Shown here piece after piece: positions 40,295 to 48,482 of a stretch of DNA of 64,000 nucleotides. Source of the stretch: Thermosphaera aggregans DSM 11486 (GTDB lineage Archaea > Thermoproteota > Thermoprotei_A > Sulfolobales > Desulfurococcaceae); the NCBI RefSeq assembly GCF_000092185.1, contig NC_014160.1, positions 1,116,001 through 1,180,000 on the forward strand, given 5' to 3'. The position numbers and the translations under genes are program-made. The notes below the pieces were generated by a model, which had not been told where the DNA came from, did no database searches, and worked only from the letters and a program-made list of their open reading frames with translations. Position 1 is the first letter of the stretch, and each line of letters opens with the position of its first letter.

Positions 40295-42691
40295 CTACGA
40301 TCTCAGGATCGAGAGGGCGTTCGCCAGGACGCTTATATCGCTCATGATCATCGCGGTGGCCGCCAGCTCAGGTGTTATGAAAAGCCGATGGCTCCAGTAC
40401 AGTACCCCCATGGCTATAGGTATTAGCACTATGTTGTATGCGAAAGCCCAGGCAATGTTTTGAATAATCTTCTTCCTCACCAGCCTGCTGAAATCAAGCA
40501 GGAACGGGAGAGTTTTCAAGCTATTGTTTAAAACCACTATGTCCCCAGCTTCCTTGGAAACATCCGCCCCACTGCCCATTGCAACGCCGACATCAGCCAC
40601 CGCGAGGGCTGGGGCATCGTTTAAACCGTCTCCCACGAAAACCACTCTTGAACCATTCTTCTGCATCTCCCTCACCAGGTCGGCCTTATCCCTAGGTTTG
40701 AGACCCCAGTAAGCAAAATCCAACCCCAGCGTATCCTTGTAATATTTCACACTGGCCTCAACGTCTCCGCTGGCTAAGCCGATCTTAAAGCCGTAATCCT
40801 TTAACGCGCGCACAACGCTCGATGCTTCTTCTTTTAAAACATCCCCGATTTCCAGGACAGTCTTCGCCTCGTTATTTATGAAAACAATAACTGGAGTGTT
40901 CCCTCTCCTCCCTGCTTCTTCAACAAGCCTTAGGGCATTCTCGCTTATTGAAGCCCCAAGCCTCTCCCCCAACTCTACATTGCCCACGGCCACGCTAACG
41001 CCTTCTACAAGGCCGTATACTCCTTCGCCCGGAATGCTAACATACTCTTCGGGCTCGGGGAACTTCACGTCCTCGCTGACACATTTTTCGACTATTGCGC
41101 GGGAGAGGGGGTGTTCGCTTCGCGATTCGACAGAGCAAGCCATTCTTAAAACATGCTCTTTACCGGCATTGTTGAGCAGGTGTGTTGCAACCACTACTGG
41201 TTTTCCAACAGTTATAGTGCCCGTCTTGTCTAGTATGATAGTGTCTGACCCTATGATTTTCTCGAAAACGTCTCCAGCCCTGATTAAAACACCTTTTTTA
41301 GAAGCCTTCAAGACAGCGATTGAGACTACGAGGGGTGTTGCAATCCCGAGCGCGCACGGGCATGCCACGGTTAAAACCGCAGCCATGAACACAACCGCCA
41401 TCTGGGGATTGCCTGCTATGAGACTCCAGTAGGAGAACGTTGCTATCGCGAGCCCTAGGACGATCCATGTGAAATAGCCCACTATTCTATCGGCAATCCT
41501 CGCCAGCCTCGGCTTAACGGACTCGGCCTCCCTCACTGTTTCAATGACTTGAGCTATGAGAAGGTCTCCGCCAACCCTGGTCGCCCTAATTCTTAAGTAA
41601 CCCGTGTTTAAAACACTCCCCGCGAGAACCGGGTCCCTGTTGTCGGCTTTTTTAGCGCGGGGGACTGGTTCGCCCGTGAAGCTTGACTCATCCACGTATC
41701 CAGAGCCCTCTACAACCACTCCGTCGACAGGGATGATCTCTCCAGCTCTGACCTCGACTATTTCACCCGGTATTAACTGGGAAACAGGCTTTTCTACAAC
41801 CGAGTCTCCGACCACCACCTTGGCATTGCCTCGCAGTAAAGAGGCAAGATCCTCGAGTGATTTAAAAGTCCTCCGCCGGAGCCTTTCCTCCAGGTATTTT
41901 CCAAGGCCGACGAACCCTATAACCCCGGCTGATGCTTCAAAGAATGATGACGCATGTAAACCCCCGTGCAGGCGCATCAAGCCTATAGTGGATGCCACCC
42001 CGGCCGTGAACGTTGAGATTACCGAGACAGCGATCAAGGAATCCATTACCGGGATCATCATTAACAGCGACTTCAAACCTCTCGCCACTATGTCGTAGTT
42101 GAGGAGGATTGCCGTGCCTGCTAGGGCGAGGAGGAGTGGTTCACTGATAATGCCGTGGTCGTGAACACCCCCCGCCAGCATTGAATACATTGAGAGGGTG
42201 ACGGCCAGTAAGCCGATGGTGAATGATGCCATCCTCCTGTATAGTAGTGTTTTCTCGCCGAGGCTCGCGGATTTCTCCGCGGTAGCGGATAATGGTTTAG
42301 CCCCGTAAGCCGCCAGCTTTTTCGAAACATCATCGAGGGTTGTTTCCAGGGGGTTGAAGATGACAGTTGCAACCCCGGTTGGGGATATTCTAATATCGAA
42401 TACTCCGTGCAAACCCCTTATTTTGGATTCCACGGATGCTGCTTCCTCACCGCTGAAGCCTTTTAGGTCGAAATACACCTTCTCCTTGTAGACATCATAC
42501 CCCGCATCTCTCACCGCTTCGTAAATGTTTTTGAGAAAACATTTCTCCTCATCATACTCAACCTCCGCCTCGCCGGTGGATACTTCAACCTTGAAACCGC
42601 TGATGCAGCCGAGACTTCTCAGCCTTCTCTCAATAGCATACACGCAGCTCGGGCAATCTATCCCTATAATCTTAAACCTTGCCTTTCTCAA
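40295..42691 (-). CDS. copA: Copper-translocating P1B-type ATPase
   Basis: A 798-residue heavy-metal pump. N-terminal HMA domain with GIDCPSC (CxxC, residues 11-17), a second HMA-like domain without the Cys pair (residues about 72-135), then membrane helices, TGE loop (SSFTGEPVP), CPC motif (TVACPCALG), phosphorylation site DKTGT, EHPLSRAI (SEHP-type) and GDGLNDAPAL. CPC plus a YHS neighbour suggests Cu+ export. It is 42 bases downstream of the YHS gene on the same strand. Confidence 0.95.
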   Translation of the reverse strand: MRKARFKIIGIDCPSCVYAIERRLRSLGCISGFKVEVSTGEAEVEYDEEKCFLKNIYEAVRDAGYDVYKEKVYFDLKGFSGEEAASVESKIRGLHGVFDIRISPTGVATVIFNPLETTLDDVSKKLAAYGAKPLSATAEKSASLGEKTLLYRRMASFTIGLLAVTLSMYSMLAGGVHDHGIISEPLLLALAGTAILLNYDIVARGLKSLLMMIPVMDSLIAVSVISTFTAGVASTIGLMRLHGGLHASSFFEASAGVIGFVGLGKYLEERLRRRTFKSLEDLASLLRGNAKVVVGDSVVEKPVSQLIPGEIVEVRAGEIIPVDGVVVEGSGYVDESSFTGEPVPRAKKADNRDPVLAGSVLNTGYLRIRATRVGGDLLIAQVIETVREAESVKPRLARIADRIVGYFTWIVLGLAIATFSYWSLIAGNPQMAVVFMAAVLTVACPCALGIATPLVVSIAVLKASKKGVLIRAGDVFEKIIGSDTIILDKTGTITVGKPVVVATHLLNNAGKEHVLRMACSVESRSEHPLSRAIVEKCVSEDVKFPEPEEYVSIPGEGVYGLVEGVSVAVGNVELGERLGASISENALRLVEEAGRRGNTPVIVFINNEAKTVLEIGDVLKEEASSVVRALKDYGFKIGLASGDVEASVKYYKDTLGLDFAYWGLKPRDKADLVREMQKNGSRVVFVGDGLNDAPALAVADVGVAMGSGADVSKEAGDIVVLNNSLKTLPFLLDFSRLVRKKIIQNIAWAFAYNIVLIPIAMGVLYWSHRLFITPELAATAMIMSDISVLANALSILRS

Positions 42692-42733
42692 CGATAAAAC
42701 ACCTTCAAACCTGTTTGAGGAGAGCTTTAAAGA

Positions 42734-42922
42734 TTAATGCGGCATGCCGCTTGGTCCGTGAGTGAGATAGTGCTCAGGATTCTTCTCGAACTCCTCGAGG
42801 CATCTCTTGCTGCAGAAGTAGTATATTTTCCCCTTGTAGACTGTCTTGAACCGCGCCTTCTCGGGGTCAACGCTCATTCCACACACGGGGTCAATCTGCT
42901 TAGGGTTCAAACGTTTCACCAT
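42734..42922 (-). CDS. YHS-domain metal-binding protein
   Basis: A 62-residue YHS protein: DPVCGMSVDPEKARFKTVY and YYFCSKRCLEEFEKNPEHY supply the Cys ligands. Such proteins accompany CopA pumps and bind copper or heavy metal, probably delivering it or sensing it. It lies directly upstream of copA and forms an operon with it. Confidence 0.93.
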   Translation of the reverse strand: MVKRLNPKQIDPVCGMSVDPEKARFKTVYKGKIYYFCSKRCLEEFEKNPEHYLTHGPSGMPH

Positions 42923-42983
42923 GTTTTAACTATAACAAAGTTATTAATAAACCCGTGCCCCCTATCGTTCACAAGTGCTGGAG

Positions 42984-43086
42984 AGCCGCCGGCGGGATTT
43001 GAACCCGCGTCCACCGGCTGTCCAGCGACTCCGGTGTTTTCTAGCCGTTACGAGGCCGGCGCTCCACCGGGCTGAGCTACGGCGGC
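42984..43086 (-). tRNA. tRNA-Thr(CGT) with a 29-nt intron
   Basis: Acceptor GCCGCCG/CGGCGGC with U73, anticodon stem CCGGC/GCCGG, anticodon CGT at 43050-43052, intron 43020-43048 between positions 37 and 38, T arm GCGGGTTCAAATCCCGC. TATA-like CTTTATAAAC at about 43110-43119 fits the 5' end. Confidence 0.95.
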
Positions 43087-43137
43087 TCTATATTGGTTTA
43101 AGCAGAAGGTGTTTATAAAGTGTTAGAAAGAAAAAGG

Positions 43138-43839
43138 CTAGGAAACAGCTTTCAACGCGTTTAACGCCATATCCTTCATAACGCTGTAGGGGTCTTTAGC
43201 CTTCACAATGCCCGATGCCACGAGGACCCCGATCGTGCCGAGCTTTACGGCCTGGTACACGTCCTCGCCAGTGGTTATGCCCGCTCCAGTCAGGATTAAC
43301 GCTTCCTTGTTAACGCTCCTGATCATGGATACGCTGTTTGTTATCACCTCGGGCTTGGCCTTGCTGACGCTTACCCCGGTTCCTATGAGCTCGGGCGGTT
43401 CGACAGCTATCATGTCGGGTTTCAACAAAGCTATCGCGGCACCGGTCTCCGGCACGTCTGCGCAGGCAAGTGTTTTCAAGCCGAGCCTCCTGGCCTTGAT
43501 TATCAACGCGTTTATGTCAGCGATTTTCAGCCTGTGCTCGCTGTGGTTTAATATCACTCCGTGAACCCCGGCCTCCTTCAACCCTTCAACAGGTATATAC
43601 CCTGTGACAGCCCCAGGCTCAACAGGGTCTGCGTGCTGCGCGAATACTTTAACCCCCGACCCTTCAACCTCCTTCAACACCCTGTATATCTCGGTGAACG
43701 GGGGCGCCAGGATCACTTCCACACCGGTCTCTTCCCAAACCCTTTTAGCATCCCTAGCTATCCTGAGAGCGTTCTCGCCGAAGCTGTAGGGGTAGTACGC
43801 CTTGTAGTTTACAGCTATTATGGGCTTCAAACCCGACAC
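43138..43839 (-). CDS. tpiA: Triosephosphate isomerase (archaeal)
   Basis: A 233-residue short archaeal TIM interconverting DHAP and GAP. Catalytic Lys in AVNYKAYYP, His in LNHSEHR, Glu in AVEPPELIGTG and the phosphate loop GAGITTGEDV are visible. It follows fbp on the same strand with 52 bases between, so gluconeogenic/glycolytic genes are clustered. Confidence 0.96.
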   Translation of the reverse strand: MSGLKPIIAVNYKAYYPYSFGENALRIARDAKRVWEETGVEVILAPPFTEIYRVLKEVEGSGVKVFAQHADPVEPGAVTGYIPVEGLKEAGVHGVILNHSEHRLKIADINALIIKARRLGLKTLACADVPETGAAIALLKPDMIAVEPPELIGTGVSVSKAKPEVITNSVSMIRSVNKEALILTGAGITTGEDVYQAVKLGTIGVLVASGIVKAKDPYSVMKDMALNALKAVS

Positions 43840-43891
43840 CCGTACGGGATGGTTTTGAGGTTAACCATGTGTTTGTTGAAAGGGAAAAAGA

Positions 43892-45037
43892 CTAGTGTGA
43901 GAGCAGGTCGCTGTGCTTCTTAACCACCTTTACCTCCTCGGTTTTCACGAACCTGTCCTTCAACTTCTCCAGCACTGAAGGCAGCGTGGTGTACTCCATC
44001 TCCTCGGGCCCAAGCCTGTGAGGCATGAATGGGCCGTGCCTCCTCATGTACTCAGCGATCATCTCGGCAAGCCTCCTCGTCTCGTCGAAGGCTACGTCGT
44101 CGAACAGGTCGACGGGGCCTATCAGCCTGCCTTTCGAAATATTCCACCCGAGGGCGATTATCCTTGGAGGACCATCGAACCTTGTGACTTTTGCATACCT
44201 CATTGGGACAGGCATTAGCGGGCCGTGATGCGACCCTCTCATCCACCCAGCCACCAGGTGTGGGAAGCTGAAGGGCTCCAATACCTCTCCCACGGCAGGG
44301 AGCCCGTGCTGGGCTCTCACAATGGCAACGGGGTCGTCCTTCCCGACATATCTCCCAGCTGTCAGGTTGAGTCTCTCAACGCTCACCACGGCTGCGAGCA
44401 GATTGTCCGACTTCCTGTAAACCCTTCTCACAATATATCTTCCAGGCGTCCCTATCAGGGCTAGGACGTCGTATGATTCCTCAGGGGTTTTCATTAAAAC
44501 ACTCCTGCCCTCGAAAACATCGTATACTTCGAATATGAAACCGTCATGCATCTTGGGATCTATGACCAATCCAGCAGTGTTGAACGGGTCTGCGAAAATC
44601 CTGTAAATAGGCATGTTGAAGGCTCCCGGCTCCGTTTTATCAGCGTGGAACGTGATAACGGGCTCGGCCTCCCTCTCCTCCATCTCCAGCTCGGCCACGC
44701 CGGGGCCCATCCCTCTCACGTTGCCGGAAAAGGCCTCGCTCAACAGGTCCTGCCCGGCGGCGTAAAGCTTCAACTCTTTTGCAACCTTCGTGGCTGATTT
44801 GAAAGCCTCCCATGCTAAGCCGTGAATATCCGGGTGGTCAACACCCTTTCTATGGGTCATTATCAGCTGGATATCATCGCCTACGTGGGTTACGTAGAAG
44901 TCTATTATGATATCTTTCTGCTTAGCCTCTGCTAGAATCTTGGTGGCAGCGGCCAACTGGTCTGGATGAGGCATGTGGTGGCCGGCAATACTTCCAACAT
45001 CAGCTTTTATAATGGATAAAGTGATCTTATCACCCAT
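43892..45037 (-). CDS. fbp: Fructose-1,6-bisphosphate aldolase/phosphatase
   Basis: A 381-residue bifunctional archaeal FBPA/ase (class V FBPase) that makes fructose-6-phosphate from triose phosphates in gluconeogenesis. The N-terminal SIIKADVGSIAGHHMPHP carries the first metal/substrate ligands; DDIQLIMTH, the K-rich active-site region and YTTLPSVLEKL near the C-terminus follow. ATG 45037 has GGTG at 5-nt spacing. Confidence 0.97.
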   Translation of the reverse strand: MGDKITLSIIKADVGSIAGHHMPHPDQLAAATKILAEAKQKDIIIDFYVTHVGDDIQLIMTHRKGVDHPDIHGLAWEAFKSATKVAKELKLYAAGQDLLSEAFSGNVRGMGPGVAELEMEEREAEPVITFHADKTEPGAFNMPIYRIFADPFNTAGLVIDPKMHDGFIFEVYDVFEGRSVLMKTPEESYDVLALIGTPGRYIVRRVYRKSDNLLAAVVSVERLNLTAGRYVGKDDPVAIVRAQHGLPAVGEVLEPFSFPHLVAGWMRGSHHGPLMPVPMRYAKVTRFDGPPRIIALGWNISKGRLIGPVDLFDDVAFDETRRLAEMIAEYMRRHGPFMPHRLGPEEMEYTTLPSVLEKLKDRFVKTEEVKVVKKHSDLLSH

Positions 45038-45122
45038 GATTACACCATTTTAAAGTATTAGTGGTAAGGATTAATAAAGATGCTTCTAAGGGTTTAAGGA
45101 GATTTTTAAACAATCGTTTAAA

Positions 45123-46931
45123 TCAGTCTGGAATATAGTATTCTCCCCGAGCCTTCTGCTCCCTGTCAAGGACTGAGCCGGGCTTGTTTATACGTGGACG
45201 CCCTGTCTCGCTGTCTTTTCTAACGGTTATTGAAAGATTCATTAAAAGAGTGTTAAAGCCTTCTCTTATGTTCAATGTCCTGCTAGCGTACCCCTCAATC
45301 GAGGGTTTGCCGGTGAACACTACTATCTTATCGCTTATGTAGTTTTGAAGCATTAAGTCGTGTTCAACCACTATAGCCGTCTTCCTCTTCTCCTCTATAA
45401 TCCTCCTGATAACTCTTGCAACGACAATTCTCTCCTCGACGTCAAGGTACGCGGAGGGCTCGTCTAAGAGGTATAGATCAGCTTCTCTCGCCAGGGAAAC
45501 GGCCACAGCTACTTTCTGCAACTCACCCCCGCTGAGCTCTTCAATCCTCCTATCCAGCATCCTGTTCAGCCGCAACTTTCTCACGAGCTCGTTGTAAAGC
45601 CAGGAGGCAGGGTTGAGAGCATCGGTTGAAGCGTTTCTCAATGCTTGTGAAACCGTTTCCTCCGGGAAGATCTTGGGGGATAGCTCCTGGGGTTTAACGC
45701 TGACTTTCTCCGCGGATATTAGCACGGAGCCTTCAACAGGTTTCAACTCCCCGCTTAACAGCTTGATAAAGGTTGACTTGCCGACGCCGTTAGGTCCTAG
45801 AATCCCGAGGACTTCCCCGGGATACGCCTCTCCCTCTTCAACCACGAGCTTGAAGCCTGATGAAGGGTATTGGTGGATCATTCTCTCCCATTTAATCACC
45901 GGGTACTCGGACTCTTCGAAGCGCTTCTCAGCCACCTGTATCCTGAACCTTACTGCTTCTGGGCGAATCCTCATGTTCTCTGCCGGCAGATAACCGTTCA
46001 AGTAATGGTTTATCCCTGCTCTTACACCGTATGGTTTCGAGGCTATGCCGTAAACACCTGGCTCACCGTAAATTACGACTATGTTATCGCTGATGTAGTC
46101 CAGGATCATCAGATCGTGCTCGACAACCACCACGTAGTTCTTAGACGGGTTGGTAAACTCTCTGATAGCGTCCGCAACCCTCACTCTCTCCCTAACGTCG
46201 AGGTAGCTGCACGGCTCATCGAAGAAGTATGCGTCAGCGTTCTTCAAGAGGACGGCTGCCACCAGGAATTTCTGCAACTCCCCTCCGCTCAGCTCTGAAA
46301 CGCTTCTGTCGAGAAGGTTTTTCAGGTTCAACCTCTCCACTACGTCTTTAAACAAGCCTCTTTCATCAGCCTTGGATAAGAGCTCTCCAACGTTTCCCTT
46401 CAACACGCGCCTAGCGGCTTCAATATACTGGGGCTTCACAACGCTCTTCAACTCGTTGTTGGCTAGCCGGGAGAAATACGTCTGCAACTCACTCCCCTTG
46501 AAAGCCTTCACCACCCTGTCCCACTCGGGGTCGCTGGAGTAGTCTCCAAGGTTCGGCTTCAACTGCCCCGATAATATTTTAATGCTTGTTGTCTTCCCGG
46601 CGCCGTTCTTGCCGATGATCCCTAGAACGCCGCCTGTTTTAGGCACGGGCAGGCCGTATAGCTTGAACATATTCTCCCCGTACCTGTGAACGAGCTGCTT
46701 CTCCAGCTCATCAGGCACGTTGACAATGGATATCGCGTTGAAGGGGCATTTCTTAACGCATATTCCGCATCCAATACACTTGTCCTCGAATATGACCGAG
46801 TGGGTCTTATCCTCGCTGAGATCTATTGCTTTAACCTTCTTTGTCCTGTTGACAGGGCAGAACCTTATACACTCTAGTGTACACTTGTCTGGCTTACAGT
46901 AATCCCTGTCGACCACTGCGAGCCTTGTCAA
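45123..46931 (-). CDS. ABCE1 (RNase L inhibitor homologue), ribosome-recycling ATPase
   Basis: A 602-residue protein. Two [4Fe-4S] motifs: CTLECIRFCPV with its preceding Cys, and CIGCGICVKKCPF. NBD1 has GKNGAGKTT, LSGGELQKF and FFDEPCSYLD; NBD2 has GPNGVGKST, LSGGELQKV and LLDEPSAYLD. It splits post-termination ribosomes. The TTG 46931 start has GGGTGG at suitable distance. Confidence 0.98.
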   Translation of the reverse strand: MTRLAVVDRDYCKPDKCTLECIRFCPVNRTKKVKAIDLSEDKTHSVIFEDKCIGCGICVKKCPFNAISIVNVPDELEKQLVHRYGENMFKLYGLPVPKTGGVLGIIGKNGAGKTTSIKILSGQLKPNLGDYSSDPEWDRVVKAFKGSELQTYFSRLANNELKSVVKPQYIEAARRVLKGNVGELLSKADERGLFKDVVERLNLKNLLDRSVSELSGGELQKFLVAAVLLKNADAYFFDEPCSYLDVRERVRVADAIREFTNPSKNYVVVVEHDLMILDYISDNIVVIYGEPGVYGIASKPYGVRAGINHYLNGYLPAENMRIRPEAVRFRIQVAEKRFEESEYPVIKWERMIHQYPSSGFKLVVEEGEAYPGEVLGILGPNGVGKSTFIKLLSGELKPVEGSVLISAEKVSVKPQELSPKIFPEETVSQALRNASTDALNPASWLYNELVRKLRLNRMLDRRIEELSGGELQKVAVAVSLAREADLYLLDEPSAYLDVEERIVVARVIRRIIEEKRKTAIVVEHDLMLQNYISDKIVVFTGKPSIEGYASRTLNIREGFNTLLMNLSITVRKDSETGRPRINKPGSVLDREQKARGEYYIPD

Positions 46932-47044
46932 CCGTGACCACCCTCATGTGAAGCAACATGGTTTCCTCTCTAAACAGGACCATGCTAGAGGTTTCTAACG
47001 AGCATCTCCTTGGACAATTATAATAGGATTTGAAAACCATTTTA

Positions 47045-47107
47045 TAACTGATGAAGAATGGTGACGGCTCTGAGTCTTAAGCGATGAGGAATATAAATAA
47101 CTGATTT
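47045..47107 (+). ncRNA. Candidate C/D box guide sRNA
   Basis: Box C cTGATGA (47048-47054), 15-nt guide AGAATGGTGACGGCT, perfect box D' CTGA (47070-47073), spacer, box C' GCGATGA (47081-47087), 13-nt AU-rich guide, box D CTGA (47101-47104). A TATA box AATTATAAT (47016-47024) is centred 26 bases before 47046. The 3' end overlaps the last bases of the convergent zinc-ribbon gene. Targets not identified. Confidence 0.55.
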
Positions 47108-47399
47108 AATCACTCTCCCCGCTCTCGCCTTCTTCAGCGGCAAACTCCTCGAGGAATATCTCGTAGTATTCTTGAAGCATCTCTCTTTCCTCAGGAGTGA
47201 GCCCGGAGGCCTTGCTCTCGGTCGCTCTAGCAGTGGCAACTCTCTTGCTTGATTCAACCTGGTATTTCATCCCATACTTTTCAAGGTCTTTCTTAGTAGC
47301 CTTGACCTCGTAGCCGCACTTGCTGCATTTGAAGAAGACTTCGCCTTCTTTTCTAACAGGCATCATGGGGCCGCCGCATCTGGGGCAGAATTTTACCAC
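47106..47399 (-). CDS. Single zinc-ribbon protein related to TFS/RpoM N-domain
   Basis: About 97 residues. FCPRCGGPMMPVRKEGEVFFKCSKCGYEV matches the N-terminal zinc ribbon of archaeal transcription factor S. The C-terminal TFIIS-type ribbon with its catalytic acidic hairpin is missing and replaced by a helical, Glu-rich acidic tail. It thus cannot act as a cleavage factor; it may bind RNA polymerase. GTG 47399 has GGTG at 6-nt spacing; the frame extends to TTG 47420. Confidence 0.82.
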   Translation of the reverse strand: MVKFCPRCGGPMMPVRKEGEVFFKCSKCGYEVKATKKDLEKYGMKYQVESSKRVATARATESKASGLTPEEREMLQEYYEIFLEEFAAEEGESGESD

Positions 47400-47571
47400 G
47401 GGTTTCACCACGTTCTTCAACGACTTCTATATTAGTGTATAATAACGATATTATAAAGGTTTCTATTCAAGGAGTAAACCCTGTGATTCTCTAGCCAAGG
47501 CTCTCGTGATTGTAATATTTTAAAAACCCGCTTACAATATGGTATGTGATGATTGTTAAACGGTGATGCTT

Positions 47572-47775
47572 ATGGGGAAGATAAGGATTCGCGTCGTTAA
47601 GAGAACCGCCAGGGAGTTGCTTGAGAAGTATCCGGGACTGTTCACAAGGGATTTCAACCAGAACAAGCTCCTGGTCTCCAGGCTGGTGGAGACCCAGTCG
47701 AAGAAGGTTAGGAACCTGATAGCAGGCTACGTGACCCACTTGGTCGCTATTAGGGAGAAGAAGGCGAAGGCTTGA
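47572..47775 (+). CDS. rps17e: Ribosomal protein S17e
   Basis: A 67-residue small-subunit protein: MGKIRIRVVKRTARELLEKYPGLFT, then LVSRLVETQSKKVRNLIAGYVTHL. Length and pattern match archaeal S17e. ATG 47572 has CGGTG at 6-nt spacing; GTG/ATG codons just upstream are in frame but overlap the Shine-Dalgarno. The stop overlaps the start of the next gene (TTGA). Confidence 0.95.
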   Translation: MGKIRIRVVKRTARELLEKYPGLFTRDFNQNKLLVSRLVETQSKKVRNLIAGYVTHLVAIREKKAKA

Positions 47776-48290
47776 GAGGCCTGTTCTTGCAAGCCCCAGG
47801 ACGTTCCGAGACCGTTTTCTCAGTGGAGCCTGGCGAGGAATACCTTCTCATAAGGCTTAACAACCTAGTGGTCAAACTATTCACGTACAAGTGTGTTAAG
47901 AAACATGAGGATTTCGAGGAGGAGTTAGAGTTCCGGGGGCTCTCCCCCGACAAGCCCGCGGCAATTCTCCCGCTGCCCATGTTTAAGACGCCTCTACAGC
48001 TTGTTCAAGCAGGGGTTCACTACGAGCTCTACAGGAGCGAGCTTTCAAGGTTCAGGAATAAGGGGCTCCTCCTACTCCTACTCGCAACGGGGCACAACCA
48101 GATAAGCGACCTGCTGAGTGATTTGAAGACAAGGTATTCCGAGAGCAATCACTACTTGCTGATCTCAATAGGTGATGAAGGCCTCGATAAAACCGGGTGT
48201 GAGGTTTTCAAGGATTTCAATCAAAGCATTGACGAGGATACCCGGGCTGTTCTTGTAAAAAACGTTATTAGTTTATTATCGCTGATATAG
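47772..48290 (+). CDS. Hypothetical protein coupled to S17e
   Basis: A 172-residue protein starting with TTG 47772, overlapping the S17e stop. No family recognised. The N-terminal third is beta-rich (EEYLLIRLNNLVVKLFTYK), followed by an aspartate/glutamate-rich link and an alpha/beta part (KGLLLLLLATGHNQISDLLSDL). No membrane helix. Coupling to a ribosomal protein hints at a translation-related role, but nothing more can be said. Confidence 0.72.
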   Translation: MRGLFLQAPGRSETVFSVEPGEEYLLIRLNNLVVKLFTYKCVKKHEDFEEELEFRGLSPDKPAAILPLPMFKTPLQLVQAGVHYELYRSELSRFRNKGLLLLLLATGHNQISDLLSDLKTRYSESNHYLLISIGDEGLDKTGCEVFKDFNQSIDEDTRAVLVKNVISLLSLI

Positions 48291-48292
48291 CC

Positions 48293-48379
48293 CTACCACT
48301 CCTCCTCTTCCCACTCTTCCTCCCATTCCTCTTCCTCTTCCCACCATTCCTCCTCCCACTCTTCCTCGAACCAGATCAA
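48293..48379 (-). CDS. 28-residue Trp/Glu-rich acidic microprotein
   Basis: From TTG 48379 to TAG 48293 the minus strand encodes 28 residues, almost only Trp (7) and Glu (18), with WEEE/WEEEE units after MIWF. Expression signals are present: TATA-like GTTTAAATAC (about 48428-48437) predicts a start near 48406, and GAGGTG lies six bases before the TTG, the same spacing as other genes here. GTG 48388 is an alternative start inside the SD. It lies 95 bases downstream of dnaG on the same strand and its stop is 3 bases from the convergent gene. Function unknown; it could mimic nucleic acid or bind an OB fold. Confidence 0.55.
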   Translation of the reverse strand: MIWFEEEWEEEWWEEEEEWEEEWEEEEW

Positions 48380-48482
48380 GCCCTGCACCTCGCTAGTTGC
48401 TCCTTGTTTTAAATTGGTTGGAACCCAGTATTTAAACTATATCTTTGAAGCCTCCTCCCTGTTAGACGCGGGAGAGAAGTGT

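Noticed and set aside
40878-42098. Plus-strand frames of 164-184 codons
   Set aside because: Antisense to copA, whose motifs are complete; Ser/Thr/Pro-rich translation typical of shadow frames.
48293-48388. Simple polypurine/polypyrimidine tract as sole explanation
   Set aside because: The tract is interrupted in phase every third or fourth codon by TGG, keeps one frame open from a start with SD to a stop, and has a promoter, so a microprotein is the better reading, though not proven.
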